This document shows, piece by piece, positions 16,888 to 26,361 of a stretch of 64,000 nt of DNA. A model generated the notes under the pieces. That model saw only the letters and a list, made by a program, of their open reading frames with translations, was not told the origin of the DNA and ran no database searches. Location of the stretch: contig NZ_JAJEWI010000005.1 in the NCBI RefSeq assembly GCF_020687785.1, positions 62,001-126,000 of the forward strand, read 5' to 3'. Both the position numbers and the translations under genes were made by a program. Positions within the stretch are counted from its first letter, which is position 1; every line of letters starts with the position of its first letter. The stretch comes from Sphingopyxis yananensis (GTDB lineage: Bacteria; Pseudomonadota; Alphaproteobacteria; Sphingomonadales; Sphingomonadaceae).

Positions 16888-18204
16888 ATGAACGAGACTA
16901 TTTTTGCATTATCCAGTGGCATGCCACCGGCGGCCATTGCGGTAATACGGATTAGCGGACCATCAGCGGGCGTTGCTTTACAAGCTTTGGCTGGACGTAT
17001 GCCAAAGCCCCGTCAGGCGTCTTTGGCGCTTTTGAAGGATCAAGATGGTCAGGCCTTGGATCATGCACTGATCCTGTGGTTCCCAGGTCCTGCGACCGCA
17101 ACTGGCGAAGATTTGGCAGAACTTCATCTTCATGGTGGCCGCGCGGTTGTGGCGGCTGTTGAACGGCGTTTGGAGGAAATGGATGGGCTGAGGCCTGCAC
17201 TGGCAGGCGAATTTACGCGTCGTTCTTTCATGAATGGCCGCATCGATTTGGCAGAGGCGGAGGGGCTGGCGGATCTGTTATCCGCTGAGACGGAGAGCCA
17301 AAGGGTGCAAGCGTTGGCGATGGCAAGCGGGCATATATCTCGCGCGGTCGAACAGTGGCAGGACAGGCTGTTGATGCTGATGGCCTATGCCGAAGCGGAG
17401 TTGAATTTTTCGGACGAAGACGATGTTGATGGTGGTGACATTGTCTCGACTAAGATCGTCCATGGTATGAAGGATCTGGCTTCTGAATGGAATGCTTGGC
17501 TGTCGCGACCTGTCGCGGAGATTATCTCCGAAGGTTTATCGGTGGTCATAGCAGGACCACCCAATGCCGGAAAATCGACATTGATCAATGCTTTGGCGCA
17601 GCGTGAACTGGCGATTGTATCGCCAATCGCAGGCACCACGCGGGACGTTGTGGAAACCACTTTGTCACTGGGCGGTATTGCGATGCGCTTTTCGGATACG
17701 GCGGGAATCCGTGCTGAGGCCGCAGATGCGATTGAGACCATCGGTATTGACCGTGCAAAGGCAGCGGTGGAGCGTGCCGATATTTTGCTGTGGCTTGGGG
17801 ACGGTGGAGACGCACCAGCCCACGACCAATTGGTGCGCGTTGCGGCGCAATCGGATCGGCGCAGCAAGCAGGAAAATTGGAGCGAGATAGAAGCCCAAGC
17901 GGACATTGTGATTTCAGCAGCGACGGGTGAGGGGCTGGAGATGCTGCATGACCATATCGTCGCACTCGCCCGCAATATATTGCCCAACGAAGGGGAGGCG
18001 TCCCTTCGGCGGCGGCAACGAGCGGCATTGCTTCAAGCGCGGCAATGGTTGCAAGTACCCAGCGATAGTCGCGAGTCCAATGACCTGATTTTGCTTGCGG
18101 AGCGCCTGAGACTTGCATCGGTCAGCCTCAGCGAATTGACGGGCGGAAATGGTGTCGAAGCGATGCTGGATGCATTATTTGGTCGCTTTTGTATCGGAAA
18201 ATGA
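16888..18204 (+). CDS. mnmE: tRNA uridine-5-carboxymethylaminomethyl modification GTPase
   Basis: A 438-residue protein with an N-terminal tetrahydrofolate-binding domain (about 1-115), a helical domain, and an inserted G domain. G1 is GPPNAGKSTLINAL, G2 is GTTRD and G3 is DTAGIR. The invariant C-terminal C-x-G-K is present as FCIGK at the very end. With MnmG it modifies wobble uridine U34 of several tRNAs. It begins the conserved mnmE-mnmG-rsmG-parA-parB block. Confidence 0.97.
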   Translation: MNETIFALSSGMPPAAIAVIRISGPSAGVALQALAGRMPKPRQASLALLKDQDGQALDHALILWFPGPATATGEDLAELHLHGGRAVVAAVERRLEEMDGLRPALAGEFTRRSFMNGRIDLAEAEGLADLLSAETESQRVQALAMASGHISRAVEQWQDRLLMLMAYAEAELNFSDEDDVDGGDIVSTKIVHGMKDLASEWNAWLSRPVAEIISEGLSVVIAGPPNAGKSTLINALAQRELAIVSPIAGTTRDVVETTLSLGGIAMRFSDTAGIRAEAADAIETIGIDRAKAAVERADILLWLGDGGDAPAHDQLVRVAAQSDRRSKQENWSEIEAQADIVISAATGEGLEMLHDHIVALARNILPNEGEASLRRRQRAALLQARQWLQVPSDSRESNDLILLAERLRLASVSLSELTGGNGVEAMLDALFGRFCIGK

Positions 18205-18221
18205 AGCATCAGTTGCCGTGA

Positions 18222-18237
18222 TGTTCCACGTGAAACA
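18222..18237. other. parS site (ParB-binding palindrome) between mnmE and mnmG
   Basis: TGTTCCACGTGAAACA, a near-exact match to the bacterial parS consensus with one asymmetric position. Flanking bases extend the palindrome (GATG...CATC). It lies in the 66- to 81-base gap between mnmE and mnmG, about 2.6 kb before parA. Confidence 0.9.
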
Positions 18238-18285
18238 TCGCGGCAGTAGACCAATGGGTCGACATCGGATATGGGCGATGTTGAG

Positions 18286-20148
18286 ATGAACAAACCCCAA
18301 AATTATGATGTGATCGTCGTTGGCGGTGGTCACGCCGGAACCGAAGCTGCCGCCGCCGCTGCCCGCTTGGGTGTGCGCGTTGCGTTGGTCAGCTTTGACC
18401 CCCAGGTCATTGGTGCCATGTCTTGCAACCCTGCAATCGGAGGGCTTGGCAAAGGGCATTTGGTCAGGGAAATCGATGCGCTTGATGGCATGATGGCGCG
18501 GGCTTCCGATGACGCGGCTATACATTATCGGATGCTCAATGCGTCCAAGGGAGCGGCGGTTCAAGGACCACGTATCCAAGCCGATCGCAGTCTGTATCGC
18601 GATAGCATCCAGCGACAGCTCGCAGCCTATAGCAATTTGGATATCGTGGCTGGTGAAGCGGCGGCGCTTCACTTGGATGAGACTGACCAGATTGTTGAGG
18701 GAATTATTCTGGCCGACGGGCGTAGCTTGCTAGCGCCCAACGTCATTCTGGCAACTGGTACTTTCTTGGGCGCGCGTATGTTCCGAGGGGAGGAGCAGCA
18801 TGATGGCGGCCGTGTTAATGAAGCAAGCTCGCATCGTTTGGCTGAGCAACTACGGGAAAAAAATCTGCCGATGGCACGGCTGAAAACGGGCACGCCACCA
18901 CGTCTGGATGGGCGAACCATCGATTGGGCGCGGCTGGAGGTTCAGCCATCGGACGGCGAGCACTGGACATGTTCCACGTGGAACAGTGAGCGGACGGTTC
19001 CGCAAATTTTCTGCGCAATAACCCGTACCAACCCACGCTCCCACCAGATTATCCGCGATAATTTGCATCGGTCGCCCTTATTCACGGGAGCGATTGGCGC
19101 AAAAGGGCCGCGCTATTGTCCGTCATTGGAAGATAAGATTCATCGCTTCGCGGATAGGGACAGCCATCAAATATTCTTGGAGCCAGAGGGGCTGGATACA
19201 CATCTTGTTTATCCCAATGGCGTATCGACATCGTTGCCCCATGAGGTTCAGGTTGAACTTTTGCGGACGATGGAGGGGTTAGAAAAGGTTGATATTGTGG
19301 TGGCGGGTTACGCTGTCGAATATGACCATATTGATCCGCGCGCCCTCGATCGGACGTTGCAACTTCGTGCCATTGATGGGCTTTATTGTGCGGGCCAGAT
19401 TAACGGAACCACTGGATATGAAGAAGCGGCCGCGCAAGGTTTGATCGCCGGAACAAATGCTGCCTTGCGAGCCATGGGTCGGAGTCCTTTTGTTCTTGAC
19501 CGCTCCATCAGCTATATTGGTGTCATGATCGACGATCTGGTCTTGCAAGGGGTGACCGAACCTTATCGCATGTTGACGGCCAGAGCCGAATATCGTTTGC
19601 GTTTGCGTGCCGACAATGCGGCCACCCGATTGACCAATATCGGCATTGCCGTGGGCTTGGTTGGACCGGAGATTGCGTCGGTGCATCAGGCCCGCCAAGC
19701 GCAGCGGGCTGCTATTATTCGCTTATTAGAGGTGCCCGTTTCGACGGCGGATTATCGCACCTTGAATCTGACACTTCCGGCAGACGGAGTTGTTCGCAAG
19801 CGAGTCGAGCTTTTGCGGTTTCCGAATATGACGATGGACATGCTTGTTCAAATTGCGCCGGAGTTGGCGGAGATGGATAAGTTTCTGTTGGCGGAGGCAA
19901 TAGAGGATGCGCATTACGCACCCTATATTGCGCGGCAGGAAGCCGAGCTGCGTTCACTGGCCGCCAATGAAGCTGTGATGTTGGATGCCGCAATGGATTA
20001 TAATGAAATCGGGGGCTTATCTCGCGAGATGGTAGAGCGTTTGACAATGGCCAAGCCAGAGACATTGGGGCAGGCGGCCCGTATCGAAGGGGTCACGCCA
20101 GCGGCGTTGACAGCGATTATGGTCCACAGCAAGCGTCGTGCAGCATGA
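18286..20148 (+). CDS. mnmG: tRNA uridine-5-carboxymethylaminomethyl modification enzyme, FAD subunit
   Basis: A 620-residue flavoprotein, partner of MnmE in U34 tRNA modification. The FAD-binding motif [12 protein letters not shown] is at the N-terminus. [24 protein letters not shown] and [21 protein letters not shown] are diagnostic GidA segments, and the C-terminal helical domain contacts MnmE. ATG 18271 is also in frame; 18286 (MNKPQNYDV) is preferred by comparison with the family, though neither has a strong ribosome-binding site. A perfect parS lies inside the gene. Its stop overlaps the rsmG start by 4 bases. Confidence 0.96.
   Translation: MNKPQNYDVIVVGGGHAGTEAAAAAARLGVRVALVSFDPQVIGAMSCNPAIGGLGKGHLVREIDALDGMMARASDDAAIHYRMLNASKGAAVQGPRIQADRSLYRDSIQRQLAAYSNLDIVAGEAAALHLDETDQIVEGIILADGRSLLAPNVILATGTFLGARMFRGEEQHDGGRVNEASSHRLAEQLREKNLPMARLKTGTPPRLDGRTIDWARLEVQPSDGEHWTCSTWNSERTVPQIFCAITRTNPRSHQIIRDNLHRSPLFTGAIGAKGPRYCPSLEDKIHRFADRDSHQIFLEPEGLDTHLVYPNGVSTSLPHEVQVELLRTMEGLEKVDIVVAGYAVEYDHIDPRALDRTLQLRAIDGLYCAGQINGTTGYEEAAAQGLIAGTNAALRAMGRSPFVLDRSISYIGVMIDDLVLQGVTEPYRMLTARAEYRLRLRADNAATRLTNIGIAVGLVGPEIASVHQARQAQRAAIIRLLEVPVSTADYRTLNLTLPADGVVRKRVELLRFPNMTMDMLVQIAPELAEMDKFLLAEAIEDAHYAPYIARQEAELRSLAANEAVMLDAAMDYNEIGGLSREMVERLTMAKPETLGQAARIEGVTPAALTAIMVHSKRRAA
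18970..18985. other. parS site inside mnmG
   Basis: TGTTCCACGTGGAACA, a perfect 16-base palindrome identical to the parS consensus, within the mnmG coding sequence. The flanks CACTG/CAGTG also mirror each other. Confidence 0.93.
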
Positions 20149-20798
20149 CTGACATTTTAGGCAGCGAGGAATCTGCGCAGCAATGGTTTCGGGATCGATT
20201 TGCGCTGGCGCCGGAGCGCTGGGGCCAGTTGGAAGAATATGGGCGGCTGCTGACCGAAGAGAATGAACGGCAAAATTTGGTCGCTGCGTCAACGCTGCCC
20301 AATTTATGGGTGCGACATTTGGCGGATAGTGCTCAATTGCTGAATCATGTGAACGGGCCGATCCATTCTTGGATGGACTTGGGAAGTGGCGCTGGCTTGC
20401 CAGGCCTCGTCATTGCTATTTTGAGTGATGCACCAGTCTATTTGGTTGAGTCCCGTAAGCTGCGCTGCCAGTTTTTACGGGATGTCGCTGAAAAGCTGAA
20501 TCTGCCCAACGTTCATGTTATGGAATCACGGCTAGAGCTAGTTCCATCACAGCCGATCTCGGTCATTAGTGCTCGTGCTTTCGCGCCGTTGGACAAGTTG
20601 ATGGGTCTGGCGCGCCGTTTTGCTACGGAAGAGACCGTCTGGTTGTTGCCAAAAGGGCGAAATGCCCAAATCGAGCTAGCCACAATGCCGCAACGCTGGC
20701 AGACTATGTTTCACGTGGAACAAAGCCTAACGGACGCTGACAGCCGGATATTAGTGGGACGGGGGCAGTTTCCGACAACGAAGCGAGAAAAGAAATGA
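20145..20798 (+). CDS. rsmG: 16S rRNA (guanine-527-N7)-methyltransferase
   Basis: A 217-residue SAM-dependent methyltransferase that modifies G527 of 16S rRNA; loss gives low-level streptomycin resistance in other bacteria. The SAM motif [16 protein letters not shown] is clear, followed by [15 protein letters not shown] and [11 protein letters not shown]. It overlaps mnmG and parA by 4 bases each, showing translational coupling. A parS site lies near its 3' end. Confidence 0.95.
   Translation: MTDILGSEESAQQWFRDRFALAPERWGQLEEYGRLLTEENERQNLVAASTLPNLWVRHLADSAQLLNHVNGPIHSWMDLGSGAGLPGLVIAILSDAPVYLVESRKLRCQFLRDVAEKLNLPNVHVMESRLELVPSQPISVISARAFAPLDKLMGLARRFATEETVWLLPKGRNAQIELATMPQRWQTMFHVEQSLTDADSRILVGRGQFPTTKREKK
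20707..20722. other. parS site inside rsmG
   Basis: TGTTTCACGTGGAACA, one mismatch in symmetry from the consensus palindrome, located 73 bases before parA. Confidence 0.9.
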
Positions 20799-21577
20799 TA
20801 CGCATCGCTGTAGCGAACCAAAAAGGCGGGGTAGGGAAGACAACGACGGCGATCAACCTAGCCACAGCCTTGGCTGCCACGGGCTGGCGGACGTTGATTA
20901 TCGATCTGGACCCGCAAGGAAATGCCTCAACGGGATTGGGCATTACCAAAGCCCAGCGCGAATTGACCAGCTATGAATTGCTTCGCCGTGAAGTTAGCTT
21001 GAGCGAAGCCTTTGTTCGCACCGCTGTTCCGCGTCTCGATATCATTCCGGCGACCGTTGACTTGTCTGGTGCAGAGATTGAGTTGGTTGAATTTGGTGAC
21101 CGTCTTCACCGTTTGCAACAGGCGTTAACCGAAGCAGATTCTGCACAATGGGACATATGTTTGATCGACTGCCCGCCATCCTTGGGTATGTTAACACTGA
21201 ACGCATTGATCGCGGCAGAGGCATTGGTCGTCCCACTGCAATGTGAATTTTTTGCGCTGGAAGGGCTGAGCCAGTTGCTGACCACCGTGGAACGGGTACG
21301 GGCGCGGTTTAACCCAGAATTGACGATTTTGGGTGTCGCGTTGACGATGTTTGATCGCCGCAATCGATTGACCGATCAAGTAGCGGACGATGTTAGGGAA
21401 TGTTTGGGCCCTGTGGTGTTCGAAACGGTTATTCCCCGTAATGTGCGCTTGTCAGAAGCCCCTAGTCACGGCCTGCCCGCGCTAATTTATGATCATCGTT
21501 GCCCCGGCTCGGCGGCCTATATTGCATTGGCGCGTGAACTGATTGATCGCCTTCCCAGCTTAAGTGAGGCTGCATGA
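20795..21577 (+). CDS. parA: Chromosome partitioning ATPase ParA (Soj)
   Basis: A 260-residue deviant-Walker ATPase. KGGVGKTTTAINLA carries the signature lysine, and DLDPQGNASTGLG and LIDCPPSLGML are the other nucleotide motifs. ParA forms an ATP-dependent gradient on the nucleoid that pulls ParB-parS complexes apart. There is no N-terminal DNA-binding extension, so it is the chromosomal type. It overlaps rsmG and parB by 4 bases. Confidence 0.97.
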   Translation: MIRIAVANQKGGVGKTTTAINLATALAATGWRTLIIDLDPQGNASTGLGITKAQRELTSYELLRREVSLSEAFVRTAVPRLDIIPATVDLSGAEIELVEFGDRLHRLQQALTEADSAQWDICLIDCPPSLGMLTLNALIAAEALVVPLQCEFFALEGLSQLLTTVERVRARFNPELTILGVALTMFDRRNRLTDQVADDVRECLGPVVFETVIPRNVRLSEAPSHGLPALIYDHRCPGSAAYIALARELIDRLPSLSEAA

Positions 21578-22563
21578 TGTCTGACACGGAAAAGAACACA
21601 GCATCCGTTGTTCCACGTAAGCGCCCATCGGGTTTGGGACGTGGGCTGAGCGCCTTGTTTGGCGACGCTGCGGTGGAATCCCCGGTACAGCCTGTCTCCA
21701 CCCCGCAAGTGAGTACGGGATATGTCGAACGGCCCGCCACTGCTGAAAATAATAGAGCGACGGGGGATAGTGTTCAGCATGTTCCGGTGAATGCTATTCA
21801 TCCATTACCCGGTCAGCCCCGCCGAAAATTTGATGAAACCGCCATTTCTGAATTGGCTGAGTCTATCAAACTGCGTGGTGTCCTCCAGCCGATTATCGTG
21901 CGGCGTTCACCGGATGGCGATGGGTATCAGTTGGTGGCCGGTGAACGGCGTTGGCGGGCATCGCAAAGTGCGGGCTTGGACCATGTACCTGCATTGGTTC
22001 GCGATCTTGACGATGCGGCGACCTATGAAATTGCGTTGGTTGAAAATATTCAACGCCAAGATTTAAATGCCATCGAAGAAGCCAGTGCTTACCGTAAGCT
22101 GATCGAGGATTTCGGTCATAATCAAGAAGCGCTGGCGCGATTGGTGGGGAAATCACGCAGTCATGTCGCTAATTTGATGCGCTTGTTGGACTTGCCAGAT
22201 TCGGTTCAAACATTGGTAGGCGACGGCGCATTGGCCATGGGCCATGCACGCGCGCTCATTGGTGTTGAATCCGCGGCTGATATTGCCCAGCGTGTGGTCA
22301 AAGAGGGGCTGTCTGTTCGGGCCGTTGAAACATTGGTTCGTGAAGGCAAAGGTGCGTCCACGACCAAGGCCCCGCGTGCCGAAACTATTCCAGCGGAACG
22401 GGACGCCGATATTCAGGCTGTAGAATGCCATTTGTCGGAGTTGCTGGGCATTGCGGCGAGCATTCAATATTTTGGTGACGGCAAAGGTGCCCTGACCTTA
22501 AAATTTGGGACACTGGATCAACTGGATATGATTTGTCAGCGATTGTCTGGGGAATCGATCTAA
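21574..22563 (+). CDS. parB: Chromosome partitioning protein ParB (Spo0J)
   Basis: A 329-residue CTPase clamp that loads at parS. The N-terminus begins with the ParA-stimulating segment (KRPSGLGRGLSALFGD). The ParB/Srx domain (about 68-165) has QPRRKFDETAISELAESI, LVAGERRWRA and ENIQRQDLNAIEEA. An HTH (about 170-215: KSRSHVANLMRLLDLP) and a C-terminal dimerisation region follow. The C-terminal box is followed by a terminator. An incomplete parS-like half site is found in its own 5' end. Confidence 0.97.
   Translation: MMSDTEKNTASVVPRKRPSGLGRGLSALFGDAAVESPVQPVSTPQVSTGYVERPATAENNRATGDSVQHVPVNAIHPLPGQPRRKFDETAISELAESIKLRGVLQPIIVRRSPDGDGYQLVAGERRWRASQSAGLDHVPALVRDLDDAATYEIALVENIQRQDLNAIEEASAYRKLIEDFGHNQEALARLVGKSRSHVANLMRLLDLPDSVQTLVGDGALAMGHARALIGVESAADIAQRVVKEGLSVRAVETLVREGKGASTTKAPRAETIPAERDADIQAVECHLSELLGIAASIQYFGDGKGALTLKFGTLDQLDMICQRLSGESI
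21609..21624. other. Degenerate parS-like half site at the 5' end of parB
   Basis: TGTTCCACGTAAGCGC: the left ten bases match parS exactly, while the right half has lost symmetry. It could be a weak ParB site for autoregulation or chance. Confidence 0.3.
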
Positions 22564-22591
22564 GTTTCGGGCGTTCAGCAGTAGAATATAT

Positions 22592-22629
22592 AAAAAGGGG
22601 GCAGAGCATCACAGCACTGCCCCCTTTTT
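22592..22629. terminator. Bidirectional terminator between parB and the P450 gene
   Basis: AAAAAGGGGGCAG pairs with CTGCCCCCTTTTT around a GC-capped loop. It serves both convergent genes. Confidence 0.92.
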
Positions 22630-22644
22630 GTTTCACGCGAAGCG
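22629..22644. other. Degenerate parS-like site after parB
   Basis: TGTTTCACGCGAAGCG, sharing TGTTTCACG with parS and the CGCGAA variant with the 15.3-kb site. It starts in the T-tract of the parB terminator and ends at the P450 stop. Weak but in the right neighbourhood. Confidence 0.35.
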
Positions 22645-22648
22645 CTGA

Positions 22649-23905
22649 TTAATAGCGTTCAAGCTGAACCGGCAAAGATTTATATCCATGCACAAAGCAA
22701 GCATGAACCCGTACAGGTTCACCCACAACATGGGCACGCAGGCGCAGGCGCTGCATTTCGGAAATCAGCGTGGTTAGTTGAAGTTCGGCAATACGCGCGC
22801 CCACACAGCGGTGAATGCCATAGCCAAAGGCCAAGTGACGGCGTGCATTATGGCGATCGACGATGATCTTATCGCCTTCGGGAAAAATACTCTCATCCCG
22901 ATTGCCAGAGGCGTACCACAAAGCCAATTTGTCGCGTTTGCGAATTTGGTGACCGAAGAGCTCGACATCTTCGGTTGCAGTGCGGCGCATATGGGCCAAT
23001 GGGGTTTGCCAACGAATGATTTCGTGCATGGCATTAACCGCCAGATCGGGTGCGTGATTTTCCTCTAATTTACGGCGTTCGTCAGGGAATTGGTCCAAGC
23101 CATAGACAAAGGCCGACATGCTGTTGCGCGTGGTGTCATTGCCGCCCACAATCAACAAGGTCAGATTGCCCATAAATTCTTGTTCGCTCATATGCTTCAT
23201 CGCGTCCGAGCGTAACATCATGGAAATCAGGTCATGTTCGCCTGGCTTTTGAATCTTTTCTTCCCATAACTGGCGAAAGGCCGCGCCCATTTCAAAGGCC
23301 TGAAGAAGGCGCGCATGACGTTCTTCGTCGCTATGCATCGTTTCCACATCGCCCAAAGCGTCCGACCAGTTGGTGAGATTATGGCGCGTTTCCCATGGAA
23401 AATCGAACAAGATGGCCAACATCTGTGTGGCCAATTCTTTGGAAACAAGTTCGACCCAATCGAAGGTTTCGCCCAAGGGCAGAGATTCCAGCAACTCGCG
23501 TGTTCGCATCAATGTGTTGCTACGCAGGCGTTCAATTTCTGCTGGGCCAAATGCTGGTGCCACGGTGCGGCGCTGGGCGCTATGTTGCGGCGGGTCCATC
23601 GCAATGAACATGGGCATGGCGATATCGCCTTCCTTCATATGTTCAATGCCATCGCCAGCCACCGTAATGCCGCCATATTCCCAAGAGGATGAGAAGATTT
23701 TTGGCAAAGCTTCGACATGCTGAATCGGTTGATAGGTTGTGACGGACCAATAAGGCCCAAATTTTGATTCAGGCGTGTAGTGAATGGGGCTGTTGGCGCG
23801 TAGATGCGCCATAGGTTCTTGCCAGCGATCCTCGCTCCACAATTCGGCTCTACTGACGTCAAGGGGATCTAGAACGGGGGATTCTACACGATATTGGGTC
23901 GCCAT
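22649..23905 (-). CDS. Cytochrome P450, CYP153-like alkane hydroxylase
   Basis: A 418-residue soluble P450. The I-helix oxygen-binding motif reads GGNDTTRNSM, which is characteristic of CYP153. The ExxR is in NAMHEIIRWQTP, and the heme-binding loop is FGYGIHRCVGAR with ligand Cys367. CYP153 enzymes hydroxylate medium-chain alkanes at the terminal carbon. GGAGAGGAG precedes the ATG. The usual 2Fe-2S ferredoxin and ferredoxin reductase genes are not adjacent, so electron partners must be elsewhere. Subfamily is inferred from motifs, not from alignment. Confidence 0.88.
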   Translation of the reverse strand: MATQYRVESPVLDPLDVSRAELWSEDRWQEPMAHLRANSPIHYTPESKFGPYWSVTTYQPIQHVEALPKIFSSSWEYGGITVAGDGIEHMKEGDIAMPMFIAMDPPQHSAQRRTVAPAFGPAEIERLRSNTLMRTRELLESLPLGETFDWVELVSKELATQMLAILFDFPWETRHNLTNWSDALGDVETMHSDEERHARLLQAFEMGAAFRQLWEEKIQKPGEHDLISMMLRSDAMKHMSEQEFMGNLTLLIVGGNDTTRNSMSAFVYGLDQFPDERRKLEENHAPDLAVNAMHEIIRWQTPLAHMRRTATEDVELFGHQIRKRDKLALWYASGNRDESIFPEGDKIIVDRHNARRHLAFGYGIHRCVGARIAELQLTTLISEMQRLRLRAHVVGEPVRVHACFVHGYKSLPVQLERY

Positions 23906-24022
23906 AGGGGCACTCCTCTCCTTTGCCGTCTTGTGCGGCCGATAGGTTTTAGAATGCCACTATTTACAATTTTGTCAACGGCGCTCGCAATGGAATATAA
24001 ATTGTCATGAATAGCAGGGAAA

Positions 24023-25312
24023 TCAGCGGGATACAGCCCGCCAAAACCGCCAATCCCCGCTTCCCAGCACCCCACGACGGAACAAGCGGACAGACAAGTT
24101 GATCATCACGCCAATCCAGATCATTTGCCACATAAGGGCGAGTCCATGGACCCATAAATTGCTGTCCACCGCTGCGCGCCCCAGCATGGCATAGGGTGTG
24201 GTAAAGGGGATAATCTGGGCCAACAGACCCATATGTCCGTCCATGCCGCCAGCCACGCTGGATGCGGCCAACATAAAGGCCATCATTTGCAAAATGACGA
24301 GTGGAAAGCTGAGCATCTGGACCTCGCGGGGGGAGGAGGCGAGGCCGCCCATGCCCAGAAATAGCGATCCGTAGAGCAAGAAGGTGCATATGGTATAAGC
24401 CATAGCCAAGAGGGAATAGACCGCCCAGCCAACCGCTGGTGCGACATTTTGTGTCAAAGAGTGTTCATGTGTCAGTGGGGCTTGCAGCGCGGCGCCTTGC
24501 AATGCTGCGCCGTCGCCGCTGAGGATCTGGGAAAAGGCAAAGGCCGTGCCGCCCAAACTGCCTAGCAACCCCCAAAAGACAACAAAGATGACCCCAACCC
24601 CCATCATCGCCAATAATTTTCCCAGAAACACGCTTTCCAGCGGAACTGCGGCGGCCAAAATTTCGATGACTTTATTGGCCTTTTCTTCGGCGATGCCGCT
24701 GGTGGCTTGGGACACAATGAGCAGCGTCAGCATGAAAATGGCCGTGATGCTGAGCATGGCGATCATTTTCGCACTATTGAAATCATGCCCATTTTTGGCA
24801 GAGGCTGGAAAGGGGACAACGCGCAATTCTGCCGTGGGTGTTTTTACTGCCCCTAGGCCGCGTTCCAGCACCGCTTGTCGGGCCAGCAACCGCAGATATT
24901 CACCAGAACGCGAATCCCTGCGGCGATCGAGAATCTGGGGCTTGTCCAAACTGCCATACAGCATGGCAGTGCGCTCACGGCCAGATTGGTTGAATATGGC
25001 ATCATAATTCGGCTGAGCGGAGGGGGGAACCCGATATTCGATGCGGAGCGGCTGCGAATCTGCTGCCATATTGGCGCGCAGCAGATCGTCTGATCGCTTG
25101 GCCAACATCAACTCTTGATGCGGCAAGACCACTGCCAGCATCTCCTTGTTGCGTTCGGCTTGCATGATGCTGGAACTGCCAAGAGTGGAAAATAAGCCCA
25201 ATCCCATGAAGAATAAGGGCGCGAGCAGGAAAAGAAGGAAGCTGGGCGTGGCAACAATGGCCATGAAGTCGCGCCGCGCCACGGTAATGCTGTTCCAGAA
25301 AAACATCTTCAT
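24023..25312 (-). CDS. ABC-2 family exporter permease (NatB-like)
   Basis: A 429-residue membrane protein. One N-terminal helix (SFLLFLLAPLFFMGLGLF) is followed by a large extracytoplasmic domain (about 45-185) and then about five helices (IAMLSITAIFMLTLLIVSQ, LLAMMGVGVIFVVFWGLLGS and others). This is the layout of NatB-type ABC-2 permeases. SGIAEEKANKVIEILAAAVP is the typical cytoplasmic coupling segment. It overlaps the ATPase gene by 4 bases. The substrate is unknown; sodium or drug export is known for relatives. Confidence 0.88.
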   Translation of the reverse strand: MKMFFWNSITVARRDFMAIVATPSFLLFLLAPLFFMGLGLFSTLGSSSIMQAERNKEMLAVVLPHQELMLAKRSDDLLRANMAADSQPLRIEYRVPPSAQPNYDAIFNQSGRERTAMLYGSLDKPQILDRRRDSRSGEYLRLLARQAVLERGLGAVKTPTAELRVVPFPASAKNGHDFNSAKMIAMLSITAIFMLTLLIVSQATSGIAEEKANKVIEILAAAVPLESVFLGKLLAMMGVGVIFVVFWGLLGSLGGTAFAFSQILSGDGAALQGAALQAPLTHEHSLTQNVAPAVGWAVYSLLAMAYTICTFLLYGSLFLGMGGLASSPREVQMLSFPLVILQMMAFMLAASSVAGGMDGHMGLLAQIIPFTTPYAMLGRAAVDSNLWVHGLALMWQMIWIGVMINLSVRLFRRGVLGSGDWRFWRAVSR

Positions 25313-26244
25313 GCGCGAAGATTCCCATCATCAGTTTCGGCTTGTTGGACAATATGCACAAAGGCTTCATGCAGCGCAGGGTGATCGATCGACAGTCCGG
25401 CTATGCCAAAGGGCGTGGCCAATAATCGGGTAAGCAGTGGCTCAATATCGGCTTCTGCCATGGTAAAATGCCAGCGGTCGGAGCGCCATATGGCACCTTG
25501 TGGTAACAGCGCCTCTTGTTCCGCCAGCCTGTCCTTCATGCGGGGGGCATAGCTGAGCTGCATGGGCAGCAAAGCGCGGGCCTGATCCACGCTGCCCTGA
25601 AAACGGAGGCGCGACTTGGCGATAATGCTGATTTGGTCGCACAAACGCTCGGCATGGGCCATGACATGGGTGGAAAATAAGATCGTCGCGCCGCGTTGCT
25701 GTTCGCGCAAGACCAAGGATTCCAGCCGGCCTTGGTTGATGGGGTCCAGACCCGAAAAAGGCTCGTCCAGCACGATCAATTCCGGCTGGTGGACAATCGC
25801 CCCTAGCAATTGCACCATTTGCGCCATGCCTTTGGACATGTTTTTGATTTTCAGATCAATGGCGTGATCCAGCCCTACCTCGTCCATCAAAGCGGCACCG
25901 CGTCGGCGACCTTCCTTCCATGGCAAACCGCGCAGGGCGCCTAGAAAGCCAATGATATCGCGCGCCTTCATATTGGCATACAGGCCTCGCTCCTCCGGCA
26001 AATAGCCAACCGCATGGCGCACGGACGCTGGATTCTGGCCGCCCAACAGGGTGGATGATCCCTGATCTGGGTCAATGATACCCAAGGTCATGCGAATGCT
26101 GGTGGTTTTACCCGCACCATTGGGGCCAAGCAGGCCGTAAATACTGCCGCGTGGAACTTGCAGGCTGAAATCATCAACCACCGTTTTGCCATTGAATATT
26201 TTCGTCAAACCGCTGGTTTCGATACTGAAATCCTGCAATGCCAT
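25309..26244 (-). CDS. ABC transporter ATP-binding protein (NatA-like)
   Basis: A 311-residue ATPase. Walker A is GPNGAGKTTSIRM, the ABC signature is MSKGMAQMVQL (variant of LSGGQ), and Walker B with the catalytic Glu is LIVLDEPFSGLDP. A His switch follows in FSTHVMAHAE. The C-terminal 80 residues form the DUF4162-type extension of this exporter class. It pairs with the downstream permease. The start lies 117 bases from the divergent queG start. Confidence 0.93.
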   Translation of the reverse strand: MALQDFSIETSGLTKIFNGKTVVDDFSLQVPRGSIYGLLGPNGAGKTTSIRMTLGIIDPDQGSSTLLGGQNPASVRHAVGYLPEERGLYANMKARDIIGFLGALRGLPWKEGRRRGAALMDEVGLDHAIDLKIKNMSKGMAQMVQLLGAIVHQPELIVLDEPFSGLDPINQGRLESLVLREQQRGATILFSTHVMAHAERLCDQISIIAKSRLRFQGSVDQARALLPMQLSYAPRMKDRLAEQEALLPQGAIWRSDRWHFTMAEADIEPLLTRLLATPFGIAGLSIDHPALHEAFVHIVQQAETDDGNLRA

Positions 26245-26361
26245 GCTCTCGCCCTAAATGGTTCTGACGTCGGTAACGATCAGTTGCGGGTACTGGCGGA
26301 TTACCAGTTTCATGACGGCAAATATGGCACAGCCGCAAAGCTGCTGTATAGGACGAAGATC

